From an uncultured Prochlorococcus sp. (GTDB lineage: Bacteria; Cyanobacteriota; Cyanobacteriia; PCC-6307; Cyanobiaceae), in contig CACJUL010000004.1 of the NCBI GenBank assembly GCA_902596585.1, positions 1-64,000 on the forward strand: a stretch of 64,000 nucleotides of DNA, written 5' to 3'. Shown here piece after piece: positions 10,411-21,390 of this stretch (the first letter of the stretch is position 1; every line of letters starts with the position of its first letter). The notes under the pieces are model-generated. The model ran no database searches, was not told the origin of the DNA, and saw nothing but the letters and a program-made list of their open reading frames with translations. The position numbers and the translations under genes were made by a program.

Positions 10411-11529
10411 GTGTTCGAATTTGAAATTACATCAAATTGTTGTAATACAGAAGCAAGAACTGGTATATTTCATACCCCACATGGTCAGGTAAATACTCCT
10501 AAATTTATGCCTGTGGGCACTTTGGCAACAGTCAAAGGTATTTCATCAAAACAGTTAGCATCTACAGGATCTGAAATGATTCTCTCTAATACCTTCCATC
10601 TTCACCTTCAACCTGGAGAAAAATTAGTTAAAGAAGCTGGCGGCATTCATAAATTCATGAATTGGCCTAAACCTATTCTGACCGATTCAGGCGGATACCA
10701 AGTTTTTAGTTTGGCCAAATTGAATAATATTTCAAATAGAGGGGTGGAATTTAAAAATCCTAGAGATGGCAGTCATGTTTATTTGTCCCCTGAAAAAGTA
10801 ATGCAGATACAAATGGATCTTGGTTCCGATATAGCTATGGCTTTTGATCATTGCCCCCCGCACACGGCTAATGAAAATGAAATTGAAGATTCTTTACAAA
10901 GAACTCACTTATGGTTGCAACAATGTGTCGAAACACATCAGAAATCTAGTCAAGCACTATTCGGAATAGTTCAGGGCGGAAAGTACCCTAAATTAAGGGA
11001 AAATAGTGCTAAATATATAAGCTCTTTTAATCTCCCTGGAATAGCCGTTGGAGGTGTTAGTGTTGGAGAGTCTGTAGACCAAATACATAGTGTCATTAAT
11101 CACGTCACAAAATTCTTACCAATAAATAAACCAAGATATTTAATGGGAATTGGTTCTTTAAATGAAATATCTTTAGCTGTTGCAAAAGGATTTGATCTAT
11201 TCGATTGCGTTTTGCCTACAAGATTAGGAAGACATGGGACTGCATTTTTTAATGATGAAAGACTGAATTTACGAAATGCTCGGTTTAAAAATGACTTTTC
11301 TCCGATAGACAAAACTTGTACATGTGAAACATGCAAGTCTTTTTCTCGCGCATATTTGCATCATCTTATTAGAAATGATGAAATTTTAGGCCTTACACTA
11401 ATAAGTTTGCATAATATTGCTCATTTAATAAGATTTACCAATGCCATATCTAATGCAATAAAAGGTAATTGTTTTACAATTGATTTCGCTCCTTGGAAAA
11501 CATCCTCTATTGCTCACCATACATGGTAA
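10411..11529 (+). CDS. tgt: Queuine/archaeosine tRNA-guanine transglycosylase (GTG start)
   Basis: 372 aa; [41 protein letters not shown]-like, [17 protein letters not shown]. Confidence 0.95.
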   Translation: MFEFEITSNCCNTEARTGIFHTPHGQVNTPKFMPVGTLATVKGISSKQLASTGSEMILSNTFHLHLQPGEKLVKEAGGIHKFMNWPKPILTDSGGYQVFSLAKLNNISNRGVEFKNPRDGSHVYLSPEKVMQIQMDLGSDIAMAFDHCPPHTANENEIEDSLQRTHLWLQQCVETHQKSSQALFGIVQGGKYPKLRENSAKYISSFNLPGIAVGGVSVGESVDQIHSVINHVTKFLPINKPRYLMGIGSLNEISLAVAKGFDLFDCVLPTRLGRHGTAFFNDERLNLRNARFKNDFSPIDKTCTCETCKSFSRAYLHHLIRNDEILGLTLISLHNIAHLIRFTNAISNAIKGNCFTIDFAPWKTSSIAHHTW

Positions 11530-11564
11530 CGTCTTAACATAATTAATTAATTTTTTTAAAAAAG

Positions 11565-11705
11565 GTGCTCATTCTATTTAATACATTCGCTGAATTGCCT
11601 GAGGCTTATAAGGCTTTTGCTCCAACAGTTGATGTTCTTCCACTTATCCCTTTATTTTTCTTTTTATTGGTATTTGTTTGGCAAGCTGCAGTTGGATTTA
11701 AATAA
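11565..11705 (+). CDS. psbK: Photosystem II reaction center protein K (GTG start)
   Basis: 46 aa read manually: (M)[45 protein letters not shown]; downstream of tgt. Confidence 0.92.
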
Positions 11706-11725
11706 ATTTATCTTAGATAAAAATC

Positions 11726-12730
11726 TTAAAATGGATTTTCAAGCAGGATAGCATCCCCAGAATTTTCTACAGCACACTCTATAAAATCAGCAATTTTTAA
11801 GGCTCTTGAGGCTTGCTCCCCATCTACTTCTGGTATTTCTTTGCCTTGGACACAACTAAGGAAATGCTCTAATTCTGCATAAAGAGGTTCAATGGAAGTT
11901 GTACTAACTTCTTCTACATATCCATCATTTCTATAAACCAATTCTCCATGATCTGCTGAATATGATTCATGGGACTTCCGATGGATTTGTAAAGAGTGAT
12001 TTAAAAAGTCGGTCTCTACTAATCCATTTTGACAATGAGCACTTAAACTCCTAATTTTTTTATGACTCATTTTGCTTGCAGTTAAGCTTGCGATTACATT
12101 ATTTTTAAAAACTAAAGTAGCGTTTACATAATCAATTAATCCTTCACTGTTTCTACCTCCAACAGCTGCTAATTTTTGTATTTTTGAGTTTACGAGCTCT
12201 AAAACAAGATCAATGTCATGGATCATTAAATCCATTACTACCGATACATCATTTGCTCTATCTGCATGAGGACTATGCCTTCTTGCTTCTAAAACAACAA
12301 TCTCTTCATTATGTACAATTTTATTTAGTTCCCTAAAGGCGGGATTAAATCTTTCAATATGCCCAACTTGTAATAGACAATTACTTTTATTAGCAGCTTC
12401 TATTAAAGATTTTGCTTCTGCCTCATTAGCTGCAATTGGTTTTTCGATGAGAACGTTGGTGCCTCTCTTAAGACAATCCAGTCCTACCTTATGATGAAGT
12501 AGTGTAGGGACAGCGATACAGATAGCATCAACTTTTGGAATTAATTCCTTATAATCACTAAACCATTCACATTGAAATTGATCAATGGCTAATTTGCCTC
12601 TCTTTTCATTTGGATCTGCAACCCCAACTAAATTTGCATCTTTAAGTAAACTGAGCACTCGAGCATGATGCCAGCCCATATTCCCTATACCTATGACTCC
12701 AACCTTTACTGGTGATGAGGTTGGTTGCAT
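11726..12730 (-). CDS. Gfo/Idh/MocA family NAD(P)-binding oxidoreductase
   Basis: 334 aa; VGVIGIGNMGWHHARVL, VLIEKPIAAN, VMDLMIHDIDLVLEL. Confidence 0.88.
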   Translation of the reverse strand: MQPTSSPVKVGVIGIGNMGWHHARVLSLLKDANLVGVADPNEKRGKLAIDQFQCEWFSDYKELIPKVDAICIAVPTLLHHKVGLDCLKRGTNVLIEKPIAANEAEAKSLIEAANKSNCLLQVGHIERFNPAFRELNKIVHNEEIVVLEARRHSPHADRANDVSVVMDLMIHDIDLVLELVNSKIQKLAAVGGRNSEGLIDYVNATLVFKNNVIASLTASKMSHKKIRSLSAHCQNGLVETDFLNHSLQIHRKSHESYSADHGELVYRNDGYVEEVSTTSIEPLYAELEHFLSCVQGKEIPEVDGEQASRALKIADFIECAVENSGDAILLENPF

Positions 12731-12780
12731 AACTTTAAATTTATATATTAATTATTATTATCCTCTACAAGAAGCCCTAT

Positions 12781-14049
12781 TTAGCTTTTCGGAAGGATAA
12801 TTTTAACACGATCAATTTTCGGACCTGACATTGAAATAATTTCAAATTTAATATTATTGGAATCTAAAACGTCGCCAATTTTTGGAACCATTTGAAATTT
12901 TTCTAGCAGAAATCCAGCAAGGGTATAGTAGTCTGCACCTTCTGGAATAGAACATCCTAACTTTTTATTGATATCTATAATTTCTGATTTTCCAGCTATT
13001 GACCATTTTCTAGAGAAATTATCTAACATTTTCATGTCCGAGTAAATCCTACTATTCAGCATTTCTTCTCCAACTATTTCTCCATTAAGATCAGCTGCAG
13101 TTATAAGACCCTCTGTTCCACCATGTTCATCAACTACAAGTAAGAAAGGATTGTATTCTCTCACTATTGGCAATATTTCTGCTAGTGAGCAGGTTTCTAT
13201 TATTTTTGTCACTGGTAAAAGGAAGGGCTCCAATAATGTATTGGCTTCCATTTCTCCCTTTGATATTGGCTTAGCTAAATAACGCAAATCTAATACACCT
13301 AATACATCATCTAGAGATTCGCCAATCACAAAGAAGCGTGCATGTCGAGTTTGGTCTACTTTTTTCATAAGTTCTGAAAAAGTAATGGTTTTTGGCAAAG
13401 TTACCATCTCTGATCTTGGAATCATTACTTCTTTTACTTGAGTATCTTTTAAGGCAAAAACTCCTTCAAGAATATTTTTTTCATCTGGCTTTAAACCTGT
13501 AACATTATCAGTTTCTATAAGAGTTTCTAATTCACCTGCGGATAAACCCGAATTTAAAGAATCCCATTTATTATTTAAATTGAACAAACCTAGACATGCG
13601 CTGGCAAAGAATTCGATTGTCGTAACTATGGGTTGCATACCTTTTCTCACGGCATCAAATATGGTGGTTAACCTTAATGCTGCAGATTCTGGATTGTTAA
13701 TTACTAGGGCCTTAGGAATTAGTCCAGATATCAGAGTGACTACTAACACCACAAATAAAAATAGCAGAAGATCATAAAGTCTATTTGTCAAAATATTTCT
13801 TTTCCAATAATCATTTGCGATGCTATTGCTTAGCCATCCAATTGATATTAATGAAATTGTTACTCCAAATTGAGAAGCAATTAAAGAAGATCTAAATCGT
13901 TTTTGAATTTTTAGAATTGAAAATGCTCCTTTCTTTTTTTCTTCTATTAGTCTTAATACTTTGCTAGGCCTTATCAATAAAAAAGAGAGTTCACTAGCCG
14001 CGAAAAAAGCTGGGAAAAATAAAATCAATAAAAGTAGGGTTATTTTCAT
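12781..14049 (-). CDS. CNNM/CorC (hemolysin-like) CBS-domain transporter
   Basis: 422 aa; N-terminal DUF21 TM region, VKEVMIPRSEMVTLP, VVDEHGGTEGLIT, C-terminal CorC domain. Confidence 0.87.
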   Translation of the reverse strand: MKITLLLLILFFPAFFAASELSFLLIRPSKVLRLIEEKKKGAFSILKIQKRFRSSLIASQFGVTISLISIGWLSNSIANDYWKRNILTNRLYDLLLFLFVVLVVTLISGLIPKALVINNPESAALRLTTIFDAVRKGMQPIVTTIEFFASACLGLFNLNNKWDSLNSGLSAGELETLIETDNVTGLKPDEKNILEGVFALKDTQVKEVMIPRSEMVTLPKTITFSELMKKVDQTRHARFFVIGESLDDVLGVLDLRYLAKPISKGEMEANTLLEPFLLPVTKIIETCSLAEILPIVREYNPFLLVVDEHGGTEGLITAADLNGEIVGEEMLNSRIYSDMKMLDNFSRKWSIAGKSEIIDINKKLGCSIPEGADYYTLAGFLLEKFQMVPKIGDVLDSNNIKFEIISMSGPKIDRVKIILPKS

Positions 14050-14067
14050 TCAATGACAAATTAACGA

Positions 14068-14140
14068 TGGGGGTGGCGAGGATCGAACTCGCCTAAGCCA
14101 AATTATGAGTTTGGTGCATTCACCAGATTGCTACACCCCC
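14068..14140 (-). tRNA. tRNA with CAU anticodon (Met elongator or lysidine-type Ile2 not resolved)
   Basis: GGGGGTGTAGCAATCTGGTGAATGCACCAAACTCATAATTTGGCTTAGGCGAGTTCGATCCTCGCCACCCCCA folds as cloverleaf; loop CTCATAA. Confidence 0.9.
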
Positions 14141-14282
14141 AGGGGATATTGATGTAATTTTAATTACATTGAATTTCAATATACAATATAAAAACATTAT
14201 TTCAAAAAAAACCTTATTAGAAAGTTTTTGTGAGATTTCTTTTTTTTCTTCTAATCTTTAAATATAAACTAAACTTTTACTA

Positions 14283-14843
14283 ATGGGCAATTTCTCAAAA
14301 AAGTATGATTTGAATAGAGCTAAATTGTTAAAACAGTTAGTTGAAAAGTCCTACAAGAGGGGAGACTTCACCTTGGCTTCCGGTAAAAAAAGTAGTCATT
14401 ACTTAAACTGTAAACCGGTATCTTTAAATGGCGAAGGTCTAAACTTAATAAGTGATTTATTTTTAGATTTAAAAGACTCAAGGTCACAAGCTGTAGCCGG
14501 ATTGACATTAGGTGCAGATCCTCTTGTAAGTGGATTAATCGTCAAAGCAGCTTCGCAAGGCCTAGAACTTAATGGTTTAATTATTAGGAAAGAAGTTAAA
14601 AAATATGGTACCAAAGCTGGCCTAGAGGGGCCTATATTAGAAGAGGGAACTTTGGTAACTGTCGTAGAGGATGTTGTTACAACTGCTGGTTCAGTAATAA
14701 AAGCTATAAAAAAGTTACGAGAAAATAATTATATTGTTGAGGAAGTTTTGTCAGTAGTTGATAGACAAGAAGGGGGATTTGAAGCCCTTAACGCTGAAAA
14801 TGTTAAATTAAAGAGTCTTTTTACAATAAAAGACTTTTTATAA
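14283..14843 (+). CDS. pyrE: Orotate phosphoribosyltransferase
   Basis: 186 aa; [33 protein letters not shown]. Confidence 0.93.
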   Translation: MGNFSKKYDLNRAKLLKQLVEKSYKRGDFTLASGKKSSHYLNCKPVSLNGEGLNLISDLFLDLKDSRSQAVAGLTLGADPLVSGLIVKAASQGLELNGLIIRKEVKKYGTKAGLEGPILEEGTLVTVVEDVVTTAGSVIKAIKKLRENNYIVEEVLSVVDRQEGGFEALNAENVKLKSLFTIKDFL

Positions 14844-14853
14844 TTATCTCAAA

Positions 14854-15690
14854 ATGCAAGATATTAAAAAAAAGTTTTGGCTTGAAAAATTTGATTGTTT
14901 TTCTGTTACTGGGAAAGATGCCAGAAAGTTTTTGAATGGGATAACAACTGGAAATATTCTTAATTCAGAAAATAAAGTTATCAAAACTTGTTGGTTAACT
15001 CCAAATGGAGTTCTGAGGTCATTAATTGAAATTATTTTTTTAGAAAGAAACTTAGAAGTAATTATCTTGGCGGGTAACACTAATGAAATAATTTATTACT
15101 TTAATCAAATTATTTTTCCAGCGGATGATGTACTTCTAAGTGAACCCTTCTTGATAAATAGAATTCAGGAAATTGATGAATCTATTTCATGGAGAAGTTA
15201 TAAGCCTATTTTCTTCAAAACAGAAGATAAAGAATTTGAAATATATAAAAATAACCTAAATTTGCTTAATTCAAATGATTTAAAGATTTGGAAGGTTAAT
15301 CAGGCAATACCCTCTTTAGATATGGAAATAAACGGAAAAAATAATCCTCTTGAACTAGGATTAAAAGATCTTATAGATTTTAATAAAGGTTGTTTTTTAG
15401 GACAAGAAACAATGTCAAAAATAAAAAATGTTGATTCTTTAAAACAGGAAATAAGAACTTGGAAATCATTAGAATCTAATTTGAATTTAGAAGTTGAAGA
15501 TAAAAATTTATATATAAATTCCGCCAAGGATATTTCTGCAGGCAAAATCACTAGTTTTTTTAAATCAGATTCTCAAATAAAAGGTTTAGCTATGATAAAA
15601 AGAAAATATTTAGAGGAAGGAAGTTGTCTTTTTTCAGAAATTTTTGGAAAAATTATTATCAATAAGTCTGTAGGATCAATTTTTCTTTAA
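14854..15690 (+). CDS. YgfZ/GcvT-like folate-binding protein
   Basis: 278 aa; DLIDFNKGCFLGQETMSKI resembles the K-G-C-[FY]-x-G-Q-E YgfZ signature. Confidence 0.85.
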   Translation: MQDIKKKFWLEKFDCFSVTGKDARKFLNGITTGNILNSENKVIKTCWLTPNGVLRSLIEIIFLERNLEVIILAGNTNEIIYYFNQIIFPADDVLLSEPFLINRIQEIDESISWRSYKPIFFKTEDKEFEIYKNNLNLLNSNDLKIWKVNQAIPSLDMEINGKNNPLELGLKDLIDFNKGCFLGQETMSKIKNVDSLKQEIRTWKSLESNLNLEVEDKNLYINSAKDISAGKITSFFKSDSQIKGLAMIKRKYLEEGSCLFSEIFGKIIINKSVGSIFL

Positions 15691-17091
15691 TTGATTTTTG
15701 ATTAAATATTCTGCAATTTTTAGAGTAGCTAAACAATCATCTTTGTTATATTGGATAATTTTTTTTAAAAATATTTCGTTTTCTGTAATTTGATATTGAA
15801 TCCACCAATAAAGTGCTTTCGAGCCACTTACATTTTTCTGCACCCATTCGAATCCAAGCCAATTAGAAACAGTTTTTAAGCTATAGTTTTTTAGTGGTAA
15901 TATCCAAGACTTTCTTATTAAGATATGTAAGTCAATAAATCTTGAGGCAAGAGAATCAATTTCTTCAAAACTAAAATTTAGTTCTTTAGCAATATTAATT
16001 ATTGATATTTTTTCAGTTTCTCCGTAATGCAAAACTGGCCATTCCTTGTGTGAAAAAAGTATTTCAATAATTTGCCTGTAAGATTCTTCTTTATTGTTTT
16101 TAAGATTTAAGGTTGATTCATAAATAAGATCTTCTTTTTTTATAGACAAATTATTTACTTTTAAAAATCCATATAAAAAATCATGCTTTTCATCTGGATT
16201 GGACTCAATATCAAATATATAAAATCCCGAACATATTTTTTCTAATAAATCTTCCGTACTCTTATTATAGATGAAATATGGTTCTCCAGAGATATATGCT
16301 TGTGCTTGCTTTATAAATATGGACGCTTTTTCATACTTTTGATCGTTGAATTTAGATAATTTCTCTCCAAGTTGTTTTTCGTTATACGAAGCTAATATTT
16401 GGGTATTAGTTATTTCTTTTGCTTTGAGTAATGAGGCTGTTTTGGACCCTATTCCATCTATATCTGTTAGATATCCATTTTCTTTTGCTTCTTTGTCACA
16501 AAATTTTTGCCAAGAACAAATAGTACATTTTTTTCTATCTTTAGTTATTTCTGGTATAGATCCCTCCAAGCATTCATGCAAATTTAATAAAACATTTAAA
16601 ACTTTTCTTCTTAATTTTTTATTAAAGTAAATTTCTTCAAATTTAACTTTTTTATCAAAAGTTGAAATAACAAATCCTTTCTCAATTTTAGATTCTTGAA
16701 AAGATTCCAACAGCATAGAACAAAAAGCTAAGTCGAATAGATGTTCTTTTGTTGTTTTGCGGCCTAACTTATAAACAGCAGGTAAATATTTATATTGACC
16801 CCATTTACTTTTACCTTTAGTCTTTACAAGTAATTGTGGACGTATTTCTGCGTTTATATTTTGGTAAAGATTCCCTTTGATTTTTAATCCAATTACCCCT
16901 TGATAACCATTTTCACAGGCTTTTAATCCTGTATATATTTCACCATTACAAAATTCAGAGAAAATTTGAAACTGATTAATTTTATCTATAGCTTTATGGG
17001 GAGACCAAACTTCATAAGATTTTTTACCCTTAAAATCGAGCCATGCTTTTCTTTTGCATCTTGTAAAACTTTTTAAATGAAGAGAATTCAA
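15676..17091 (-). CDS. TM0106-type RecB-like nuclease with helix-hairpin-helix and C-terminal RNase H-like domain
   Basis: 471 aa; Cys pattern CTICSWQKFCDKEA, DIDGIGSKTASLLKAKEI, FIFDIESNPDEK, YNKDDCLATLKI. Confidence 0.75.
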   Translation of the reverse strand: MNSLHLKSFTRCKRKAWLDFKGKKSYEVWSPHKAIDKINQFQIFSEFCNGEIYTGLKACENGYQGVIGLKIKGNLYQNINAEIRPQLLVKTKGKSKWGQYKYLPAVYKLGRKTTKEHLFDLAFCSMLLESFQESKIEKGFVISTFDKKVKFEEIYFNKKLRRKVLNVLLNLHECLEGSIPEITKDRKKCTICSWQKFCDKEAKENGYLTDIDGIGSKTASLLKAKEITNTQILASYNEKQLGEKLSKFNDQKYEKASIFIKQAQAYISGEPYFIYNKSTEDLLEKICSGFYIFDIESNPDEKHDFLYGFLKVNNLSIKKEDLIYESTLNLKNNKEESYRQIIEILFSHKEWPVLHYGETEKISIINIAKELNFSFEEIDSLASRFIDLHILIRKSWILPLKNYSLKTVSNWLGFEWVQKNVSGSKALYWWIQYQITENEIFLKKIIQYNKDDCLATLKIAEYLIKNQLKKN

Positions 17092-17172
17092 ATTATTTTT
17101 TTAGTGGCGGTTTTAAAATTTACTCATATAAATTAGTATAGATAATTAAGATAAATCAAGGAAATTTTAAAT

Positions 17173-18627
17173 TTGACAGCTTATAAATTTGACAAGATAA
17201 AATTTGGGACTGATGGTTGGAGAGGAATTATTGGCTTTGACTTTAACCTGTCCAATCTTTCAAGAGTTGTTGTCGCTGCATGTCAGGAGTTGAATTATCA
17301 ATACTATAAAGAAGTTAATTCAAAGAAAATTATTATTGGATATGATCGTAGATTTATGGCTTGTGAATTCGCCAAGCAAATAGTACCTTTTGTAAGAGGA
17401 TGTGGTTTCGAACCGATCTTATCTAATAGCTTTGTTACAACACCTTCTTGTAGTTTCTATGCCAAAGAAGTCGGCTGTCTTGGAGCGTTAGTAATTACAG
17501 CAAGCCATAATCCATATAATTGGCTAGGTCTGAAAATAAAGAGCTTTAATGGATGTTCTGTTGACGAATCTTTTACAAGTGAAGTTGAAAAAAGATTAAT
17601 GCTTGGAAATTCTATTGAAAAAATAGATGGTGTTAATCAATTGGTAGATATTAAGAAATTTCATTTAGATAAAATTAAATCCCTTTTTGATATTGACTAT
17701 ATTTCCAAGAGATTAAAAAAAATGAAATTGAGAATTTTTGTAGATTCTATGTATGGTTCAGCTGCAAATTGTATGGCTGAGATTTTTGATTCTAATGATT
17801 TAGAAGTTATTTCAGAAATCAGGAAAGATGCTGACCCTTTTTTTGGAGGTAAACCTCCTGAACCTCTTTTGAATTATGCAGATGATCTAAAACAAATACT
17901 AATGGAAAAGTCAACAAATGAAGTGAAAACTTTAGGAATTATATTTGACGGTGATGGTGATAGAATTGCGGCAATTGATGAAAAAGGGAGATACTCTAGC
18001 ACTCAAGATTTACTCCCATACTTTATTAGTTATCTGGGCGAAATTAAAAATAATTCTTATCCAGTTTTAAAGACTGTTAGTGGTTCAGATATTATAAAAA
18101 ATATATCAGAGAGTCAAAATAGAGATGTTTTTGAACTTCCAGTTGGCTTTAAATATATTGCTGAAAAAATGATCAAAGAAAAAATATTTATTGGAGGAGA
18201 GGAATCTGGGGGAGTTGGTTTTGGTGACTTTATGCCTGAAAGAGATGCTCTATATGCAGCGATGGTTTTATTAAATGGAATTGCTGAAAAATCTCAATAT
18301 TTATATGAAACCTTAGATGAAATTCAAGAAGATTTTGGCCCAAGTTTTTATAAAAGAATTGATATTAAATTTCCAAATCAGTCAGAAAAAAATAACGTAA
18401 AAGAATTTATCATAGATAATATTCCTGAGAATATTAATAATCACAAGTTAAAAAGTATCTCAAAAATCGATGGAATAAAGTTGAGAATTGATAAAAATTT
18501 TTGGCTTCTTTTTAGGTTTTCAGGAACGGAACCTCTTTTAAGGTTATATTGTGAAGCACCGAAAGAAACTTATCTAACTGAGGTATTAGAGTGGGGTCAA
18601 GAATTTATAAATTTGGCAGGAAAATAA
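17173..18627 (+). CDS. Phosphoglucomutase/phosphomannomutase family (TTG start)
   Basis: 484 aa; FGTDGWRGIIG, VITASHNPYNWLGLKI, FDGDGDRIAAID, FRFSGTEPLLRLY. Confidence 0.92.
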   Translation: MTAYKFDKIKFGTDGWRGIIGFDFNLSNLSRVVVAACQELNYQYYKEVNSKKIIIGYDRRFMACEFAKQIVPFVRGCGFEPILSNSFVTTPSCSFYAKEVGCLGALVITASHNPYNWLGLKIKSFNGCSVDESFTSEVEKRLMLGNSIEKIDGVNQLVDIKKFHLDKIKSLFDIDYISKRLKKMKLRIFVDSMYGSAANCMAEIFDSNDLEVISEIRKDADPFFGGKPPEPLLNYADDLKQILMEKSTNEVKTLGIIFDGDGDRIAAIDEKGRYSSTQDLLPYFISYLGEIKNNSYPVLKTVSGSDIIKNISESQNRDVFELPVGFKYIAEKMIKEKIFIGGEESGGVGFGDFMPERDALYAAMVLLNGIAEKSQYLYETLDEIQEDFGPSFYKRIDIKFPNQSEKNNVKEFIIDNIPENINNHKLKSISKIDGIKLRIDKNFWLLFRFSGTEPLLRLYCEAPKETYLTEVLEWGQEFINLAGK

Positions 18628-18629
18628 GG

Positions 18630-19205
18630 ATGAAAAATTTATATTTAGCGAGTAAGAATAAAGGTAAAATTGAAGAATATAAGAAATTGCTTGCTGGAGT
18701 TAATTGTAAATTGTTACTCCAGCCAGAATCATTAGACGTTGAAGAGGATGGACTGACATTTAGAGATAATGCAATTAAAAAAGCGAGTGAAGTTTCGAGA
18801 AAAACGAATAATTTTTCAATAGCAGATGATTCAGGAATTTGTATTGAAGCACTGGGTGGTAAGCCTGGCATTTACTCATCTAGATATGCAGAAAATGATC
18901 AGAAGAGAATTGAACGAGTTTTAAGAGAACTTGATGAAGTTCAAAATAGAAGTGCTTTCTTTATAGCTAATATTTGTGTTTGTTCACCAAATGGTGAAGT
19001 GATTATTGAATCTGAGGCCAAATGTCATGGCAATATCATTTTAAACCCAAGAGGAAAAAGTGGTTTTGGTTATGACCCAATTTTTGAGGAGAGTTCTACC
19101 AGATTAACTTTCGCAGAAATGAATAATGATATTAAAGACTCTTGTAGTCATAGAGGTAAAGCATTAAAAAAAATTATTCCAGATTTAATTGAAATTTTTT
19201 CTTAA
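18630..19205 (+). CDS. dITP/XTP pyrophosphatase (RdgB/HAM1 family)
   Basis: MKNLYLASKNKGKIEEYKKLL, ADDSGICIEALGGKPGIYSSRYA; ORF track start 18591 is upstream of the better ATG at 18630. Confidence 0.9.
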   Translation: MKNLYLASKNKGKIEEYKKLLAGVNCKLLLQPESLDVEEDGLTFRDNAIKKASEVSRKTNNFSIADDSGICIEALGGKPGIYSSRYAENDQKRIERVLRELDEVQNRSAFFIANICVCSPNGEVIIESEAKCHGNIILNPRGKSGFGYDPIFEESSTRLTFAEMNNDIKDSCSHRGKALKKIIPDLIEIFS

Positions 19206-19207
19206 AT

Positions 19208-20731
19208 TCAATTAACCCAAGATCCATGAAGGCCATGAGGAATTGAAATGGGTAATTCATAAACAGCTAATTCTTTTAAGTCTTTTGCGTCTAATATCAC
19301 TAAATCGCTTCCTCTTCTTTCTCCGTTCCATAGAAGTATAAATAAAAATCCCTCATCTTCTTTTGAAGAGTTTTCTGATGGAACCATAATTGGTTCACTA
19401 ACAAATCCACTTGGACCTGCTGACCAAGAAATCTCTTCCTTAGAAATTAAATTTATTTTTTTTATTGCTTGAAGTGGAGCGTTACCAAGCTTTTGGGATG
19501 TGCTTGCCATCCAACTAAAAGTTGCTTTTAATCCTAAGTTTTTAGGATTAACAACAGCAAATTCACAACATTGTTCACTGAAAGTTTCAAGTTCACAATT
19601 TTTTGTCTTTAGATCGATAATTGATCTTTTCAGTTTTCCTTCTGGATATTTATCAAAGTCAATATCCCTAAAATTCTCGTCTGGACCAACTGATGGGAAA
19701 TCATCATAAAAAATACTATCTAATACGATTTTGGAATCTTTTTCAAATGCATTTACATGATGAAAAACGAATCCTTCTGGAGCATCTATCGTTAAAGGAG
19801 GTTGTCCCCTAAATAATCCACTTTCTCTGGGAATGATAAAAAACTTTGCCTTTTTATTTGGGTTTGACTTTAGACATTGTGCTGCTCCTCTTTGACCCAT
19901 TACAAATGGAAGAGGATTAAAATCAATAGCATTCTGTAAAAATATTGCCCAATTAGTTGTGATTGCGAAATCATGAAGAAATGCAAAGCCATTAAAGGTA
20001 TCTTTTCTGTCAAAAATGAGCTCTCCAGAATTTGTACCAGCATTATTAAATTCCATTAATCTAATGGTACTTTTTGGCCCGGTTTGTACTCCAAAAGTGA
20101 CTAAAAGTTCTGAAGATGCATTTGAGTTTAGGTCTGTTTTGGGATGAGCACTGAATGCTTCGTTAGGCTTGAGTACCCCTTTTAATGTTGTTAAACCAAT
20201 AGTGTCAAGACTATCAGGATCCATTGCATGTGGACCTGCTGCTTCCCATAATGCGAGAATTTCATCTCCTAATTTAATGACGTGTGTATTAGCGATATTC
20301 TTGAATTTTAGATCTAATGCATTATTTAAAATTCCTCCATTTTTTTGTGTGCCAAAAACACCTCTATAAATAAATTTATCTATTTTTTCTTCTTCCAAAT
20401 AGCCTTTAGTTTTAACAAATCTATTTGTTAAGAATGGCTGACCATTTTCGAATTTTATGGATGTTATCATTCCATCACCATCAAATGGATGATGAACCCA
20501 TTGTCCACCTCTCTCTAATATTCCTGGTCCATTTCTTAATAATGTTCCATTTAGATTTTTAATATTATTACCTTTGCAAATTTTTAGAGGCTCTTTAGTG
20601 AGCTCCTTTTCTACATTTTGATAAGCACTTGACCAATCTTCTTTATTAAAAATTTTAAATTTATCAATTTTTTTATCTTGTAAATTAGTCACAACAAAAT
20701 AATCATTTTCTCTATCATCGCCAAAAATCAA
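19208..20731 (-). CDS. Carotenoid cleavage dioxygenase / retinal pigment epithelial membrane family
   Basis: 507 aa; LNGTLLRNGPGILERGG, HHPFDGDGMI, FLHDFAITTNWAIF, FHHVNAFE, IPHGLHGSWV. Confidence 0.9.
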   Translation of the reverse strand: MIFGDDRENDYFVVTNLQDKKIDKFKIFNKEDWSSAYQNVEKELTKEPLKICKGNNIKNLNGTLLRNGPGILERGGQWVHHPFDGDGMITSIKFENGQPFLTNRFVKTKGYLEEEKIDKFIYRGVFGTQKNGGILNNALDLKFKNIANTHVIKLGDEILALWEAAGPHAMDPDSLDTIGLTTLKGVLKPNEAFSAHPKTDLNSNASSELLVTFGVQTGPKSTIRLMEFNNAGTNSGELIFDRKDTFNGFAFLHDFAITTNWAIFLQNAIDFNPLPFVMGQRGAAQCLKSNPNKKAKFFIIPRESGLFRGQPPLTIDAPEGFVFHHVNAFEKDSKIVLDSIFYDDFPSVGPDENFRDIDFDKYPEGKLKRSIIDLKTKNCELETFSEQCCEFAVVNPKNLGLKATFSWMASTSQKLGNAPLQAIKKINLISKEEISWSAGPSGFVSEPIMVPSENSSKEDEGFLFILLWNGERRGSDLVILDAKDLKELAVYELPISIPHGLHGSWVN

Positions 20732-20764
20732 TTAAATTGTGGCTGATTCGAAAAAATTCCTATT

Positions 20765-21370
20765 TTATTGTTTTTCTAACATTCCTTTACTGCTTGGAAT
20801 TGAATCAGATCTTCTTGGATCTATTTCGGTAGCCATTCTCATTGATCTTGAAAAAGCTTTAAAGCACGCCTCAACTATATGATGTGAATTACTTCCTCGT
20901 ATTTGATTAATATGCAGAGTAATACCGCTGTTATTTACGAAGGCAATAAAAAACTCTCTTACTAGTTCAGTATCATAATTTCCTATTCTAGGGGCTTTTA
21001 ATTGAAGATCATAAGATAGGTGCGGTCTACCAGAGCAGTCTAAAGTGACTTGAACTAATGCTTCATCTAATGGAGCAAAGAAATGTCCAAATCTGCTTAT
21101 TCCTTTTCTTTCTCCTAAGGCTTTTGAGAATGCCTTGCCTAATGCGATTCCTACATCTTCATTTGTATGGTGATCATCAATATGGGTATCTCCAATTGCT
21201 TTTATTTTTAAATCGAACAAACCATGACTGGATATTTGATGAAGCATATGATCTAAGAATGGTATCCCGGTATCAATCTCAGAAATTCCATTTCCATCTA
21301 AGTTTATAAATACAGAAATATCTGTTTCATTAGTTTTTCTTTTTATTTCAGATTGCCTTAGAGATGACAT
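20765..21370 (-). CDS. hisB: Imidazoleglycerol-phosphate dehydratase
   Basis: 201 aa; [45 protein letters not shown]. Confidence 0.96.
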   Translation of the reverse strand: MSSLRQSEIKRKTNETDISVFINLDGNGISEIDTGIPFLDHMLHQISSHGLFDLKIKAIGDTHIDDHHTNEDVGIALGKAFSKALGERKGISRFGHFFAPLDEALVQVTLDCSGRPHLSYDLQLKAPRIGNYDTELVREFFIAFVNNSGITLHINQIRGSNSHHIVEACFKAFSRSMRMATEIDPRRSDSIPSSKGMLEKQ

Positions 21371-21390
21371 TTTTATGCAAAATACTTAGT

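Noticed and set aside
18591-18629. Upstream start for the RdgB/HAM1 protein
   Set aside because: Overlaps the upstream phosphomutase; family N-terminus (MKNLYLASKNKGK) begins at 18630.
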